Below are positions 35,156-45,087 of a stretch of DNA of 64,000 nt, piece after piece (the first letter of the stretch is position 1; every line of letters starts with the position of its first letter). The DNA lies in the NCBI GenBank assembly GCA_016893485.2, contig JAFEKX020000001.1, forward strand, positions 930,001 through 994,000, read 5' to 3'. This DNA comes from Streptomyces sp. P3. GTDB lineage: Bacteria; Actinomycetota; Actinomycetes; Streptomycetales; Streptomycetaceae. A model generated the notes under the pieces. The model was not told the DNA's origin. It ran no database searches and saw only the letters and a program-made list of their open reading frames with translations. The position numbers and the translations under genes are program-made.

Positions 35156-36201
35156 ATGAACCACGTCGCAGATCCTGAGCGCTACAACGGCACCATGCGC
35201 TACCGCCGCACCGGCCGCTCGGGGCTCGACCTGCCCCTGCTGTCGCTGGGCTACTGGCACAACTTCGGTGACGACCGGCCGTTCGAGACGCAGCGTGAGA
35301 TCGCGCTGCGCGCCTTCGACCTCGGCATCACCCACCACGACCTGGCGAACAACTACGGCCCGCCCTACGGCGCCGCCGAGGCCAACTTCGGCCGGCTGCT
35401 GAAGCAGGACCTCGCGCCGTACCGCGACGAGCTGGTGGTCTCCACCAAGGCCGGCTGGGACATGTGGCCCGGCCCGTACGGCCAGGGCGGCGGCTCCCGC
35501 AAGTACCTCCTCGCCTCGCTCGACCAGTCCCTGAAGCGCACGGGCCTGGACTACGTGGACATCTTCTACTCCCCCACCGCCTCGACGCGGGCACCCCGCT
35601 CGAGGAGACGATGGGCGCGCTCGACACCGCGGTCCGCCAGGGCAAGGCGCTCTACGTCGGCATCTCGTCCTACGACGCCGAGCGCTCCCGTGAGGCCGCC
35701 GCGATCCTCCGCGACCTGGGCACACCGCTCCTCATCCACCAGCCGTCGTACAACATGCTCAACCGGTGGATCGAGGACGACGGGCTGCTCGACGTCGCGC
35801 GGGACGAGGGTTTCGGGGTCATCGGGTTCACCGCGCTGTCGCAGGGGCTGCTGACCGGGCGGTATCTGGACGGCATCCCGGAGGGGTCGCGGGCCGCGCA
35901 GGGCACGTCGTTCGACGCGGGCTGGCTGACGGACGACATGGTGCGCCGGCTGCGCGCGCTGAACGACATCGCCGCCCGGCGCGGGCAGACCCTCGCCCAG
36001 ATGGCGCTGGCCTGGGCGCTGCGTGACGAGCGGGTCACCTCGCTGGTCATCGGCGCGTCCCGCACCGAGCAGCTCGAACAGAACGTGGCCGCGCTGGACA
36101 ACCTCGACTTCAGCAAGGAGGAGCTGACGGAGATCGACTCGTACGCCGTCGACGGCGGGGTGGATCTCTGGCAGGACGCGCGGACTGGGAAACTCGGCTG
36201 A
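35156..36201 (+). CDS. aldo/keto reductase (Gpr/YghZ-type)
   Basis: About 349-residue NADPH aldo-keto reductase close to E. coli YghZ/Gpr, an L-glyceraldehyde-3-phosphate reductase: DLANNYGPPYGAAE carries the catalytic Asp and Tyr, with Lys in VVSTKAGWDMWPGPYG. The C-terminal NADP-site IGASRTEQLEQNV is present. ATG 35156 follows GGAGAG and gives the expected start (NPERY-like DPERYNG). A slip near 35574 (five Cs in TCCCCCACC) separates DIFYS from RLDAGTPLEET. Probable role is detoxifying reactive carbonyls; the substrate is by homology. Confidence 0.9.
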
Positions 36202-36205
36202 CGCT

Positions 36206-36227
36206 GGAGGTGCCGGCCGGCACCTCC
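36206..36227. terminator. perfect palindrome between reductase and DyP genes
   Basis: A 22-base perfect palindrome, GGAGGTGCCGG followed by CCGGCACCTCC, starting 5 bases after the reductase stop and 26 bases before the DyP start. Likely a terminator hairpin; an operator is less likely. Confidence 0.6.
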
Positions 36228-36252
36228 CAGACACAGCGGAGGCGTGGAGTAC

Positions 36253-37253
36253 ATGACAGTTGACGGCTCGGTCGAGGGCACGGACGGCAGTGTCGGCGGC
36301 GAGGGGGCCATTCCGACCACGCAGGCGGTACTGGAGACGCTGACCCCAGCGCGACCTTCCTCGTCGTCACCGTGGAGCCCGGCGGCGAGGACGCCGTGCG
36401 CCAACTCCTGGAGGATCTGGCCGGGTTGACGCGGTCCGTCGGGTTCCGCGCGCCGGACGGACGGCTCAGCTGTGTCACCGGCATCGGTTCGGAGGTGTGG
36501 GACCGTCTGTTCGGCGGCCCGCGCCCCGCCGAGCTGCACCCCTTCCGCGAACTCGTCGGCGACCGCCACCGTGCCGTCTCCACCCCCGGCGACCTGCTCT
36601 TCCACATCAAGGCCGTACGGGCCGACCTGTGCTTCGAGCTGGCCACCGCGATCATGGGCCGGCTGGCAGGGGCGGTCACCGTGCGCGACGAGGTGTCCGG
36701 GTTCCAGTACTTCGACGTGCGGGACCTGCTGGGCTTCGTCGACGGCACGGAGAACCCCGTCGGGCAGACGGCCCGCGAGGCCGTGATCATCGGCGGCGAG
36801 GACCCTGAGTTCGCGGGCGGCAGCTATGTGATCGTGCAGAAGTACGTCCACGACATGGCGGCCTGGAACGCGTTGCCCGTGGAACAGCAGGAACGGGTCA
36901 TCGGGCGCAGCAAGTTGACCAACATGGAGATGGACGACGACGTCAAGCCGGCCGACTCGCATCTCGCGCTGAACGTCATCACCGGCCCGGACGGCACCGA
37001 GCGGAAGATCCTCCGCGACAACATGCCCTTCGGCAGCGCGGCCCAGGGCGAGTTCGGCACCTACTTCATCGGGTACGCGCGGACGCCCTCGGTCACCGAG
37101 CAGATGCTGCGCAACATGTTCCTGGGCACCGATACCGCGTCCCACGACCGCATCCTCGACTTCTCCACGGCCGTCACCGGAAGTCTCTTCTACGTCCCCT
37201 CCGCCGACTTCCTCGACGACCTTCCGGACCTTCCCGGCCGATCGGACGGGTGA
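36253..37253 (+). CDS. Dyp-type peroxidase (cytoplasmic, frame slip)
   Basis: DyP-type haem peroxidase, about 333 residues. Diagnostic: GFVDGTENP (GxxDG, distal Asp), DSHLALN (proximal His), and GYARTPS (Arg). ATG 36253 follows GGAGG; no Tat or Sec signal, so a cytoplasmic or encapsulin-type form. The frame slips near 36350, joining AVLETLTPSATFLVV to TVEPGGEDAVRQL. DyPs reduce H2O2 with dyes, lignin-like substrates or haem. No encapsulin gene is nearby. Confidence 0.92.
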
Positions 37254-37426
37254 CCTCCGCGCACGGCTGACGAGCCGTTTCCGGAGTCCGGCGCGGGGGC
37301 GCGACAGAATTCAGCGATGGGCCAAGATCCGTACACCGCAAGGGTGTTGACGTGCACACACCCGCCTGCGAAGGTCTGGACCTGGCGCATCCAGTAGCGC
37401 CCCCACAGCCAAGAACTGGAGTCGGC

Positions 37427-38231
37427 GTGCCTGAACTGACACCCCCACCGACAGCACCGCGAAGCCCCGGAGCCGGCGCCTTCGCCGCTCCGCCGTCGTC
37501 ACCGTCCTCGGTGCGCTGGCCCTCGTGGTCGGACAGGCGACGGCCGCCCAGGCCTCCGTACTGACCGCCCTCCCGCAGAACGCGGACGGCCTGGAGCAGA
37601 CCTTCTCCCCGGCCTACGACTACGACGGCGACGGCTGCTATGCCACGGCCGCCATCGGCACCGACGGCACCATCAACCCCGGGCTGAAGCTCGGCGGCGA
37701 CGTCAACGGGCACTGCCACGACCTCGCGCAGCTGAACAATTCCAACACGTACTCCCGCGAGAAGTGCAACAACGACTGGTGCGCGGTGATGTACGCGAGC
37801 TACTTCGAGAAGGACCAGGTCACCCTGGGTCCCGCGGCGATCGGGCACACCCACGACTGGGAGCACGTCGTGGTGTGGATCAAGGACAACACGGTGCAGT
37901 ACGTGTCGGTGTCGCAGCACTCCTCGTACCAGGTGTCAGCGGCCTCGGGGTGCGGTTCGACGGCACGCACCCCAAGATCGTCTACCACAAGGACGGCATC
38001 GGCTCGCACGACTTCCGCTTCGCCAACACGAACGACGAGCCCGCCGAGAACGCCACCGGCAACTGGTTCTACCCGCGTCTGGTGGGCTGGAACGGCTACC
38101 CGGCCGGCCTCAAGGACAAGCTCCTCGCCGCCGACTTCGGATCGGCCACCCTGAAGATCAGGGACGTCGACTTCAACTACGCCCTGTCCATCGCGAAGCC
38201 GTCCGGGATCTCCTTCGACCCGAACGCGTGA
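37427..38231 (+). CDS. secreted NPP1-family protein (frame slips)
   Basis: About 268-residue secreted NPP1 (necrosis- and ethylene-inducing) family protein. A signal peptide (VVTVLGALALVVGQATAAQA) follows an Arg-rich region, then PQNADGLEQTFSPAYDYDGDGC and the signature GHTHDWEHVVVW, where the family has GHRHDWE. GTG 37427 is chosen; a slip in the C run near 37440 joins VPELTP to the TDSTAKPRS start, and a second near 37948 joins SAASG to GVRFDGTHPKIVY. Plant-active NLPs form pores; most bacterial homologues are uncharacterised. Confidence 0.85.
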
Positions 38232-38243
38232 CGGTCGGCTAGG

Positions 38244-38278
38244 CACCGGCGTCGGCGGGTGACCCGCCGACTCCGGTG
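38244..38278 (+). terminator. hairpin terminator after NPP1 gene
   Basis: Arms GTCGGCGGG/CCCGCCGAC with outer CACCGG/CCGGTG, loop TGA, one mismatch. It starts 13 bases after the stop at 38231. Confidence 0.75.
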
Positions 38279-38333
38279 TCACACCTTCGCCCCTCGCGGC
38301 CCTCTTGAGTGCAGACACTCACGGGAGGCGCTC

Positions 38334-39227
38334 ATGACCAGGACCGAACCGGCCGGGACGACCACACAGCACCTGATCGAACTCTCGGCCGGGCCCGTCG
38401 CCTACGAGGACACGGGCGGCGACGGTCCCGTCCTGGTGCTGCTGCACGGACTACTGATGGACGCCTCACTGTGGGCGGCCCCGATCGCCCAACTGGCCGC
38501 CGCACACCGGTGCGTGGCCCCCACCCTGCCCCTCGGCGCACACCGCCGGCCGATGCGCGCGGACGCCGATCTGTCGCTGCCCGGGGTGGCGCGGCTCGTC
38601 GCCGAACTCCTCGACCGGCTGGACCTGCGCGAGGTCACGCTCGTCGGCAACGACACCGGCGGCGCGCTGGTGCAGCTGCTGATGGCGGAGGGGTCCGCGC
38701 GCGTGGGCCGGGTGGTACTGGTCTCCTGCGAGGCGTTCGACAACTTCCCGCCGGGACTGACGGGCCGCACGCTCGTCCTCGCGGGACGCCTCTCGCCGTG
38801 GCTGTTCGGGCAGTTCATGCGGCAGCTGCGGGTGCGCGCGCTGCGCCGTCTGCCGTTCGCATTCGGGTGGCTGACCAAGCGCGGGGACGCGGTCACCGCG
38901 CGCTGGACGGAGCCGGTCAGGCGACAGCCGGAGATCCGCCGTGACGCCGTACGGGTGCTGCGTGCCGCGGCGGCGGACGGGCGCCGTCTGCTGGAGCAGA
39001 CCGCCCTGCGGCTACGGGAGTTCGACCGCCCCGCACTGGTGGTGTGGGCGAGCGAGGACCGGGTGATGCCGCCGGAGCACGGGCGTCGGCTGGCCGAACT
39101 CCTGCCCCGGGGAAGGCTGGTGGAGGTAGCCGACGGCTACACCCTGCTCCCGCTGGACCAGCCCGCCCAACTGGCTGGTCTCATCGGCGAGTTCGTACGC
39201 GCGACCGCCCCGCCCGCACGGGCCTGA
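38334..39227 (+). CDS. alpha/beta hydrolase with Asp nucleophile
   Basis: Intact 297-residue alpha/beta hydrolase. HGLLMD is the oxyanion loop; the nucleophile elbow is GNDTGG, so the nucleophile is Asp, as in haloalkane dehalogenases and epoxide hydrolases; the acid is probably Asp in ASEDRV. The usual catalytic His position near the C-terminus reads DGYTLLPLDQP, with no His. ATG 38334 follows GGGAGG. Substrate unknown. It overlaps the next convergent gene by about 45 bases. Confidence 0.88.
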   Translation: MTRTEPAGTTTQHLIELSAGPVAYEDTGGDGPVLVLLHGLLMDASLWAAPIAQLAAAHRCVAPTLPLGAHRRPMRADADLSLPGVARLVAELLDRLDLREVTLVGNDTGGALVQLLMAEGSARVGRVVLVSCEAFDNFPPGLTGRTLVLAGRLSPWLFGQFMRQLRVRALRRLPFAFGWLTKRGDAVTARWTEPVRRQPEIRRDAVRVLRAAAADGRRLLEQTALRLREFDRPALVVWASEDRVMPPEHGRRLAELLPRGRLVEVADGYTLLPLDQPAQLAGLIGEFVRATAPPARA

Positions 39228-39689
39228 TCTGGTGGCCGCGGCGCGGCTTGGGGGCGTCGAGCATGCTGACGCCGTCGTAGTTCCGGCCGCGGACGTAGAA
39301 CGTGGGGGCGGCGACGAACGTGACGAAGACGGTGACGATGCTGATCGGGAAGAGGGCGGGGAGCGACTGGCCCTCGGAAGGGTCTTGCCGCCCTCGTGGA
39401 CGGCGTAGCCGAGGGCGGCGAAGAAGGCGACCAGGCACACGGCCGCGGCGACCAGCATGACGGTCGCGAGCCTGCGGGTGGTGGCCTGGTCGCGGACCTC
39501 GGCGAGCAGGGACGCCGAGCACTCGGTGCAGGTCAGCTCCACCGTGTGCTTGCCCGACGGAGGGCGCTTCACCGAGTAGTGGGCGGCGGACCAGGTGATC
39601 GTGCGCGTCCTCGGCTGGAGGAGCCCGCCCGTGACCTTGTCGCTGAGTATGTGCCGGACCGCGACCTCTGTGGTCCCCGCTGCGCTCAT
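39181..39689 (-). CDS. hypothetical membrane protein with two transmembrane helices (frame slip)
   Basis: About 170 residues. ATG 39689 follows GGAGGAACC. The N-terminal half is soluble and contains TCTECSASLL; then come two hydrophobic helices (TVMLVAAAVCLVAFFAALGY and ISIVTVFVTFVAAPTFYV), with a basic C-terminus (RRGHQIRPVRAGRSRVR). A slip near 39375 separates GKTLP from EGQSLPALFP. I do not recognise the family; both termini are probably cytoplasmic. Confidence 0.65.
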
Positions 39690-39850
39690 GGTTCCTCCGA
39701 CGCACGTCCCGACGATCATCACGGAGCCTGCACAGTGTGACCTGTGGGAACCGGCCGCTCAATGGCTTGGTGATTTCTTTTCCTTCGCCTACAACTTCTC
39801 AACTCACGCCTGCCTCCAAGGACTTATCCGGTCGCACCTCTTGACGGCTT

Positions 39851-39886
39851 TGGTGCAGACCTTTAGGTTCACCAGCCAGCAGACCT
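39851..39886 (+). promoter_or_regulatory. chitinase-type promoter element
   Basis: TGGTGCAGACCT (39851-39862) differs by one base from the direct-repeat element TGGTCCAGACCT found before Streptomyces chitinase genes. A weaker second copy, ending AGACCT at 39886, is 24 bases on. It supports chitin-type control of the CBM13 genes downstream. Confidence 0.55.
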
Positions 39887-39906
39887 CCCATGAATGCATT
39901 CGGCAC

Positions 39907-39918
39907 TCACATATGTGA
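39907..39918. promoter_or_regulatory. TCACATATGTGA palindrome
   Basis: Perfect 12-base palindrome, AT-rich against the local GC, 73-84 bases upstream of the GH18-like start and 45 bases beyond the chitinase-type element. Possible operator; regulator unknown. Confidence 0.45.
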
Positions 39919-39990
39919 ACGTCCGTGTTCACCTCTCACCGCCCCAGCCGGCGGCGTCCACCCCCACCCCAGGACGAAAGGGCCCTCGTC

Positions 39991-41361
39991 ATGCAACGCC
40001 TCGCCCTCCGCTGCGCCCTCGCGCTCTCCCTCGGCCTCACCGCCGTCGGCACCCTCGCAGCCCCCTCCGCCTCGGCCGCCACCGGCACCATCACCGGCCT
40101 CGGCGGCAAGTGTCTCGACGTCGCCGGCGCCAGCTCCGCCGACGGCACCGCCGTACAGATCTACGACTGCAACGGAACGGCCGCCCAGCAGTGGACGGTC
40201 GGATCCGACGGCACCATCAGAGCCCTCGGCAAGTGCCTCGACGTCACCGGCAATTCGACGGCCAACGGCGCCCAGCTCCAGCTGTGGACGTGCGGCGGCA
40301 GCGCCAACCAGCAGTGGACCGTGTCCGCCGCGCACGACATCGTGAACCCGGCCGCCAACAAGTGCCTTGACGTCACGGGCAGTTCCACGGCCAACAGCAC
40401 CCGCACCCAGATCTGGACCTGCACCGGTGCCGCCAACCAGAAGTGGACCGCCCCTTCCGGCGGCGGCACGACCCCGCCTACGAACTCCCCGATGGCCGTG
40501 GCCCCGTACCTGTACAACGGCTGGGGAAACCCGCCCAGCCCTACGACTGTCATGAACGCGACCGGCGTGAAGTGGTTCACGCTGGCGTTCGTGCTGAGCA
40601 ACGGCTACTGCAACCCGCAGTGGGACGGCGGCCGGGCGCTGACCGGTGGCGTCGACCAGTCGACCATCAACACCGTGCGGGCCAACGGCGGTGACGTCGT
40701 CCCGTCCTTCGGCGGCTACAGCGGCAACAAGCTGGAGAGCTCCTGCTCCAGCGCGGGCGAGCTGGCGGCGGCGTACCAGAAGGTCATCAGCGCCTACTCG
40801 CTCAAGGCCATCGACATCGACATCGAAGCCGACGCGTACAGCAACGGGACCGTGCAGCAGCGGACCGTGGACGCGCTGAAGACCGTCAAGGCCAACAACC
40901 CGGGCATCAAGGTGTACGTCACCATCGGCACCGGCCAGAGCGGTCCGGACACGAGCCTCATCAACCGTGCCGCGTCCTCCGGGCTGACCGTGGACGCCTG
41001 GACGATCATGCCGTTCGACTTCGGCGGCGCCGGCCAGAACATGGGCACGCTCACCCAGCGGGCGGCCGAGGGCCTGAAGACCGCGCTGAAGAACGCGTAC
41101 GGCTACAGCGACGACGCGGCCTACCGGGACATGGGCATCTCGTCCATGAACGGCATCACCGACAACAACGAGACCGTCACCACCGCCGACTTCCAGACCA
41201 TCCTCGGCTACGCGCAGGCGCACCACCTCGCGCGGCTGACGTTCTGGTCGGCCAACCGTGACCGTCCCTGCTCGGGCGCCTACCCGAACGACGACACGTG
41301 CTCGGGCGTGAGCCAGAGCAACTGGCAGTTCACCAGCATCTTCGCCCAGTACACCGGCTGA
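39991..41361 (+). CDS. secreted CBM13-GH18 chitinase-like protein
   Basis: Intact 456-residue secreted protein. Signal peptide to about residue 32 (PSASAA), then a CBM13/ricin-type lectin domain with three repeats (QQWTV, QQWTV, QKWTA), a short linker, and a GH18-like catalytic domain with DIDIE in LKAIDIDIEADAY and MPFDFGG. The GH18 motif is DxxDxDxE, and the Glu is present. The AxxYxYN-GWGNPP start resembles Streptomyces chitinase-like enzymes that may act on chitin or chitooligosaccharides. ATG 39991. First of three CBM13 genes. Confidence 0.9.
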   Translation: MQRLALRCALALSLGLTAVGTLAAPSASAATGTITGLGGKCLDVAGASSADGTAVQIYDCNGTAAQQWTVGSDGTIRALGKCLDVTGNSTANGAQLQLWTCGGSANQQWTVSAAHDIVNPAANKCLDVTGSSTANSTRTQIWTCTGAANQKWTAPSGGGTTPPTNSPMAVAPYLYNGWGNPPSPTTVMNATGVKWFTLAFVLSNGYCNPQWDGGRALTGGVDQSTINTVRANGGDVVPSFGGYSGNKLESSCSSAGELAAAYQKVISAYSLKAIDIDIEADAYSNGTVQQRTVDALKTVKANNPGIKVYVTIGTGQSGPDTSLINRAASSGLTVDAWTIMPFDFGGAGQNMGTLTQRAAEGLKTALKNAYGYSDDAAYRDMGISSMNGITDNNETVTTADFQTILGYAQAHHLARLTFWSANRDRPCSGAYPNDDTCSGVSQSNWQFTSIFAQYTG

Positions 41362-41415
41362 CGGACGCCCCCTCCCACCTCTCTGCCCCAACCCCCCATC
41401 CCCACAGGAGAATCC

Positions 41416-43637
41416 GTGCTCAGACGGAAGAGACTGTCCGTACGCCATCCCGTTCCGAGAGCGCTCACGGCGATCGCGCTCGTGGCGACCACCGTGACCG
41501 GCATCGAGTTCGCCGCGCAGGCCTCGGCGAGCGCGGCGAGCACCGCGGCCGCCGCGATCCCCACCGGCTACACGACCGTGGTCAACAAGGGCAGCGGCAA
41601 GTGCGTCGACGCCCGCTCGGCCGCGAGCGCCGACGGCACGGCGGTCCAGCAGTACACGTGCAACGGAAGCACCGCGCAGAACTGGCAGTTGACCGCCACC
41701 GACAGCGGCTACTACCGGGTGAACAGCAACCTGAACGGCGCCGAGGCCTGGGACGTCACCAACGTCTCGACCGCCGACTCGGCGCCCGTCCAGCTGTGGA
41801 CGTACTCGAGCGGTGCCAACCAGCAGTGGCTGCCCGTCGCCGAGGCGGACGGCGCCTACCACTTCGTCAACCGCAACAGCGGGAAGTGCCTGGACGTCCC
41901 GAGCGCCTCCACCGCGGACAGCGTGCAGCTGACGCAGTACACCTGCAACGGCACCGCCGCGCAGTCCTTCACGCTCGGCACGGTCTCGACGAACCCGCCC
42001 GGCACCCCGGACTTCGGTCCCAACGTGACGGTGTTCGACCCGTCGATGTCGTCGTCGAGCATCCAGTCGAAGCTGAACTCGGTCTTCGCCCAGCAGGAGA
42101 CCAACCAGTTCGGCTCGGCCCGCCAGGCGCTGCTGTTCAAGCCGGGCACGTACAGCGCGAACGCCAACGTCGGCTTCTACACGCAGGTCGCCGGGCTCGG
42201 CTTCTCGCCGGACGACGTGACCATCAACGGCGCGGTGCACGCGGAGGCGGACTGGTTCCAGGGCAACGCGACGCAGAACTTCTGGCGCGACGCCGAGAAC
42301 CTGTCGGTCAACCCCACGGGTGGCACCGACCGTTGGGCCGTCTCGCAGGCCGCCCCGTACCGGCGCATGCACGTGCGCGGCAACCTGGCGCTGGACGACG
42401 GTGGTTGGTCGAGCGGCGGCTTCATCTCCGACACCAAGGTCGACGGCCAGATCCAGTCCGGCTCGCAGCAGCAGTTCCTCACCAGGAACTCCACGATGGG
42501 CAGTTGGTCCGGCTCCAACTGGAACATGGTCTTCGTCGGCGACCAGGGCGCACCGGCCCAGTCCTTCCCGACGTACACCAATGTCGCCAGCTCCCCACGA
42601 TCCGTGAGAAGCCCTTCCTGTACGTCGACAGCGCCGGCAACTACCAGGTGTTCGTACCGGGGTTGCAGTCCAACGCCGTCGGTACGACGTGGAGCGGGAA
42701 GACCCCGGCGGGCAAGTCCCTGCCGATCGACCAGTTCTACATCGTCAAGCCCGGCGCGACCGCGGCCGACATGAACGCCGCCCTAGCGGCCGGCAAGAAC
42801 CTGCTGGTCACCCCGGGCGTCTACCACCTCAACCAGACGCTCAACATCACCCGCCCCGACACGGTCGTGCTGGGCATGGGTCTTGCCACCCTCGTGCCGG
42901 ACGGCGGGATCACCGCGATCTCGACCGCGGACGTGGACGGCATCGAGCTGGCGGGTCTGCTGGTCGACGCGGGTACCACCAACTCCGGGACCCTGGTGCA
43001 GATCGGCCCGTCCGGGTCGACCGCGTCCCACGCGTCCGACCCGACGCAGTTGTCCGATGTCTTCGTCCGCATCGGCGGCGCCACCGTCGGCAAGGCCACC
43101 AACTCCCTTGTCATCAACAGCGCCAACACGATCATCGACCACACCTGGATCTGGCGGGCCGACCACGGCAACTCCGGCACGGTCGGCTGGACCACCAACA
43201 CCGCCGACACCGGGCTGATCGTCAACGGCGCCAACGTCACGGCGTACGGCCTGTTCGTCGAGCACTTCCAGAAGACCCAGGTCGTCTGGAACGGCAACGG
43301 CGGCCGGACCTACTTCTTCCAGAACGAGATGCCCTACGACCCGCCGAACCAGGCCTCGTGGATGAACGGCAGCGGCAAGGGCTACCCCGCCTACAAGGTC
43401 GCCGCCAACGTGACGACCCACGAGGCGTGGGGACTTGGCAGCTACTGCTACTTCAGCAGCAATTCGAGCGTGGTCGCCGACCACTCCTTCGAGGTGCCGA
43501 GCGTGTCCGGGGTCAAGTTCCACGACATGGTGACCGTCTCGCTGGGCGGGGTCGGCACGATCAGCCACATCATCAACAACACCGGCGGACCGTCCAACTC
43601 CAGTACCAACGTCGCCTACTTGACCAACTACCCGTAG
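41416..43637 (+). CDS. secreted CBM13-GH55-like beta-helix protein (frame slip)
   Basis: About 740 residues. GTG 41416 follows AGGAG. Signal peptide, then a CBM13 domain (residues about 50-190) and a large right-handed beta-helix with FGPNVTVFDPSM, LFKPGTYSA and VAGLGFSPDDVTINGAV, which resembles GH55 exo-beta-1,3-glucanases of Streptomyces. A slip near 42598 separates YTNVASSP from TIREKPFLYVDS. It may cleave beta-1,3-glucan (fungal wall), inferred from fold. Often mis-annotated adenylyl cyclase. It lies 54 bases after the GH18-like gene. Confidence 0.8.
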
Positions 43638-43663
43638 ACCGCACGGAAAGGATCGATCACCCG

Positions 43664-44965
43664 ATGAACACCACCATCAGATCCGGTTCCACCCGCGTGG
43701 CCCTGCGGGTCCTGCTCCTCCTCGCGACGGTGCTGGGCTTCGCGGTGGCACCGCCCGCCGCCCACGCGAGCACCGCCGCCACGCCGTTCAAGGTTCTCGG
43801 CCTCTACAGCGGCACGTACGACGCGGCGCACATCGACTTCGAGAAGGAGGCGAACGTCTGGTTCCCGCAGCAGGCCGCGGCGAACAGCTTCACCTACACG
43901 TCCAGCACCAACTGGGACCTGCTCGCCAACGGCGGGGTCAACGCCTACCAAGTCGTGCTGTTCCTCGACGACTTGCCGCAGACGTCCGCCCAACGCAGCG
44001 GTTTCGAGACGTACATGAGAAACGGCGGCGGCTTCATGGGCTTCCATGTCTCCGCCTTCACCACGGACGCCGCCAGCTGGTCCTGGTACCACAACACGTT
44101 CCTCGGCTCGGGGAACTTCGTGTCCAACACCTGGGGTCCCACGGCGGTGACCCTGAAGGTGGAGGACCACTCCATCCCGCCCACCGCCAACCTGCCGGCC
44201 ACGTTCACCTCGTCGGTCAGCGAGTGGTACAGCTGGTCCAACGACCTGCGGCAGAACCCGGACATCAAGATCCTCGCGTCGATCGACCCGAGCAGCTTCC
44301 CGGTCGGCACGGATCCCAACCAGTCCTGGTACAGCGGGTATTACCCCATCATCTGGACCAACACGAAGTACAAGATGCTGTACGCGAACTTCGGCCACAA
44401 CGCGATGAACTACACGACCAACACGCGCCTGTCGTCGACGTTCGCGAGCCCGACCCAGAACCAGTTCCTGCTGAACGGGCTCAAGTGGCTCGGCGGGGGC
44501 GGCACTTCGACGCCTCCGACGGACACCCCGATCTCCGAGACGTCCTGGTACTCCGTGCAGAACGGCGGCAACGGCACCTGCGTCGACGCCCGTTCGGCGG
44601 CCACGGCCAACGGCACGGCGATCCAGCAGTACGCCTGCAACGGTACGGCGGCGCAGCAGTACCAGTTCCGCTCGACCGACAGCGGGTACATGGAGATCAC
44701 CGCGCGCGGCAATCCCGCACAGGTCATCGACGTGACCGACCGCTCGACGGCGGACAACGCGCCGCTGCAGCTGTGGGCCTACTCCGGTGGTACGAACCAG
44801 CAGTGGCAGCCCGTGAAGGAGACGAGCGGCCGCTACCACTTCGTCGCCCGGCACAGCGGCAAGTGCCTGACCGCCCCCACGGCGGCGACCAACAGTGTCC
44901 AGCTCACCCAACGGACCTGCGACGGCTCCACCGCGCAGTCCTTCCAGCTCGCCGTGCAGTCCTGA
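43664..44965 (+). CDS. secreted ThuA-domain protein with CBM13
   Basis: Intact 433-residue protein. Signal peptide (AVAPPAAHAS), then a ThuA-like domain (KVLGLYSGTYDAAHIDFEKE, VLFLDDLPQTS, NGGGFMGFHVSAF) to about residue 285 and a C-terminal CBM13 (FRSTDSGYM, QWQPV). ThuA-like domains belong to the class-I glutamine amidotransferase fold, with catalysis uncertain. ATG 43664, 26 bases after the GH55-like gene, so probably the third gene of a CBM13 operon. Confidence 0.85.
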   Translation: MNTTIRSGSTRVALRVLLLLATVLGFAVAPPAAHASTAATPFKVLGLYSGTYDAAHIDFEKEANVWFPQQAAANSFTYTSSTNWDLLANGGVNAYQVVLFLDDLPQTSAQRSGFETYMRNGGGFMGFHVSAFTTDAASWSWYHNTFLGSGNFVSNTWGPTAVTLKVEDHSIPPTANLPATFTSSVSEWYSWSNDLRQNPDIKILASIDPSSFPVGTDPNQSWYSGYYPIIWTNTKYKMLYANFGHNAMNYTTNTRLSSTFASPTQNQFLLNGLKWLGGGGTSTPPTDTPISETSWYSVQNGGNGTCVDARSAATANGTAIQQYACNGTAAQQYQFRSTDSGYMEITARGNPAQVIDVTDRSTADNAPLQLWAYSGGTNQQWQPVKETSGRYHFVARHSGKCLTAPTAATNSVQLTQRTCDGSTAQSFQLAVQS

Positions 44966-44980
44966 GTCCGCACGGCGCCC

Positions 44981-45021
44981 GGGCGCCCCCGCCGTATCCA
45001 CGCGATACGGCGGGGGCGCCC
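44981..45021 (+). terminator. strong hairpin terminator after CBM13 operon
   Basis: Eighteen perfect base pairs (arms 44981-44998 and 45004-45021, GGGCGCCCCCGCCGTATC on the left) with loop CACGC, 16 bases after the stop. Followed by CTTGTTT. Confidence 0.9.
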
Positions 45022-45065
45022 CTTGTTTCGGCCGCACTCCCTGCTTCCACCCCACCCCTGTTCTC

Positions 45066-45077
45066 GGCGTTAACGCC
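45066..45077. promoter_or_regulatory. GGCGTTAACGCC palindrome upstream of TetR
   Basis: Perfect 12-base palindrome 44-55 bases upstream of the TetR start. With the CATCG/CGATG repeat just downstream, it may be an operator for this TetR. Confidence 0.4.
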
Positions 45078-45087
45078 AAACTGTTGT

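Noticed and set aside
39907..42372. 821-residue open frame on the minus strand
   Set aside because: Antisense shadow of the CBM13 genes; sequence is Arg/Val/Gly-rich with no family likeness.
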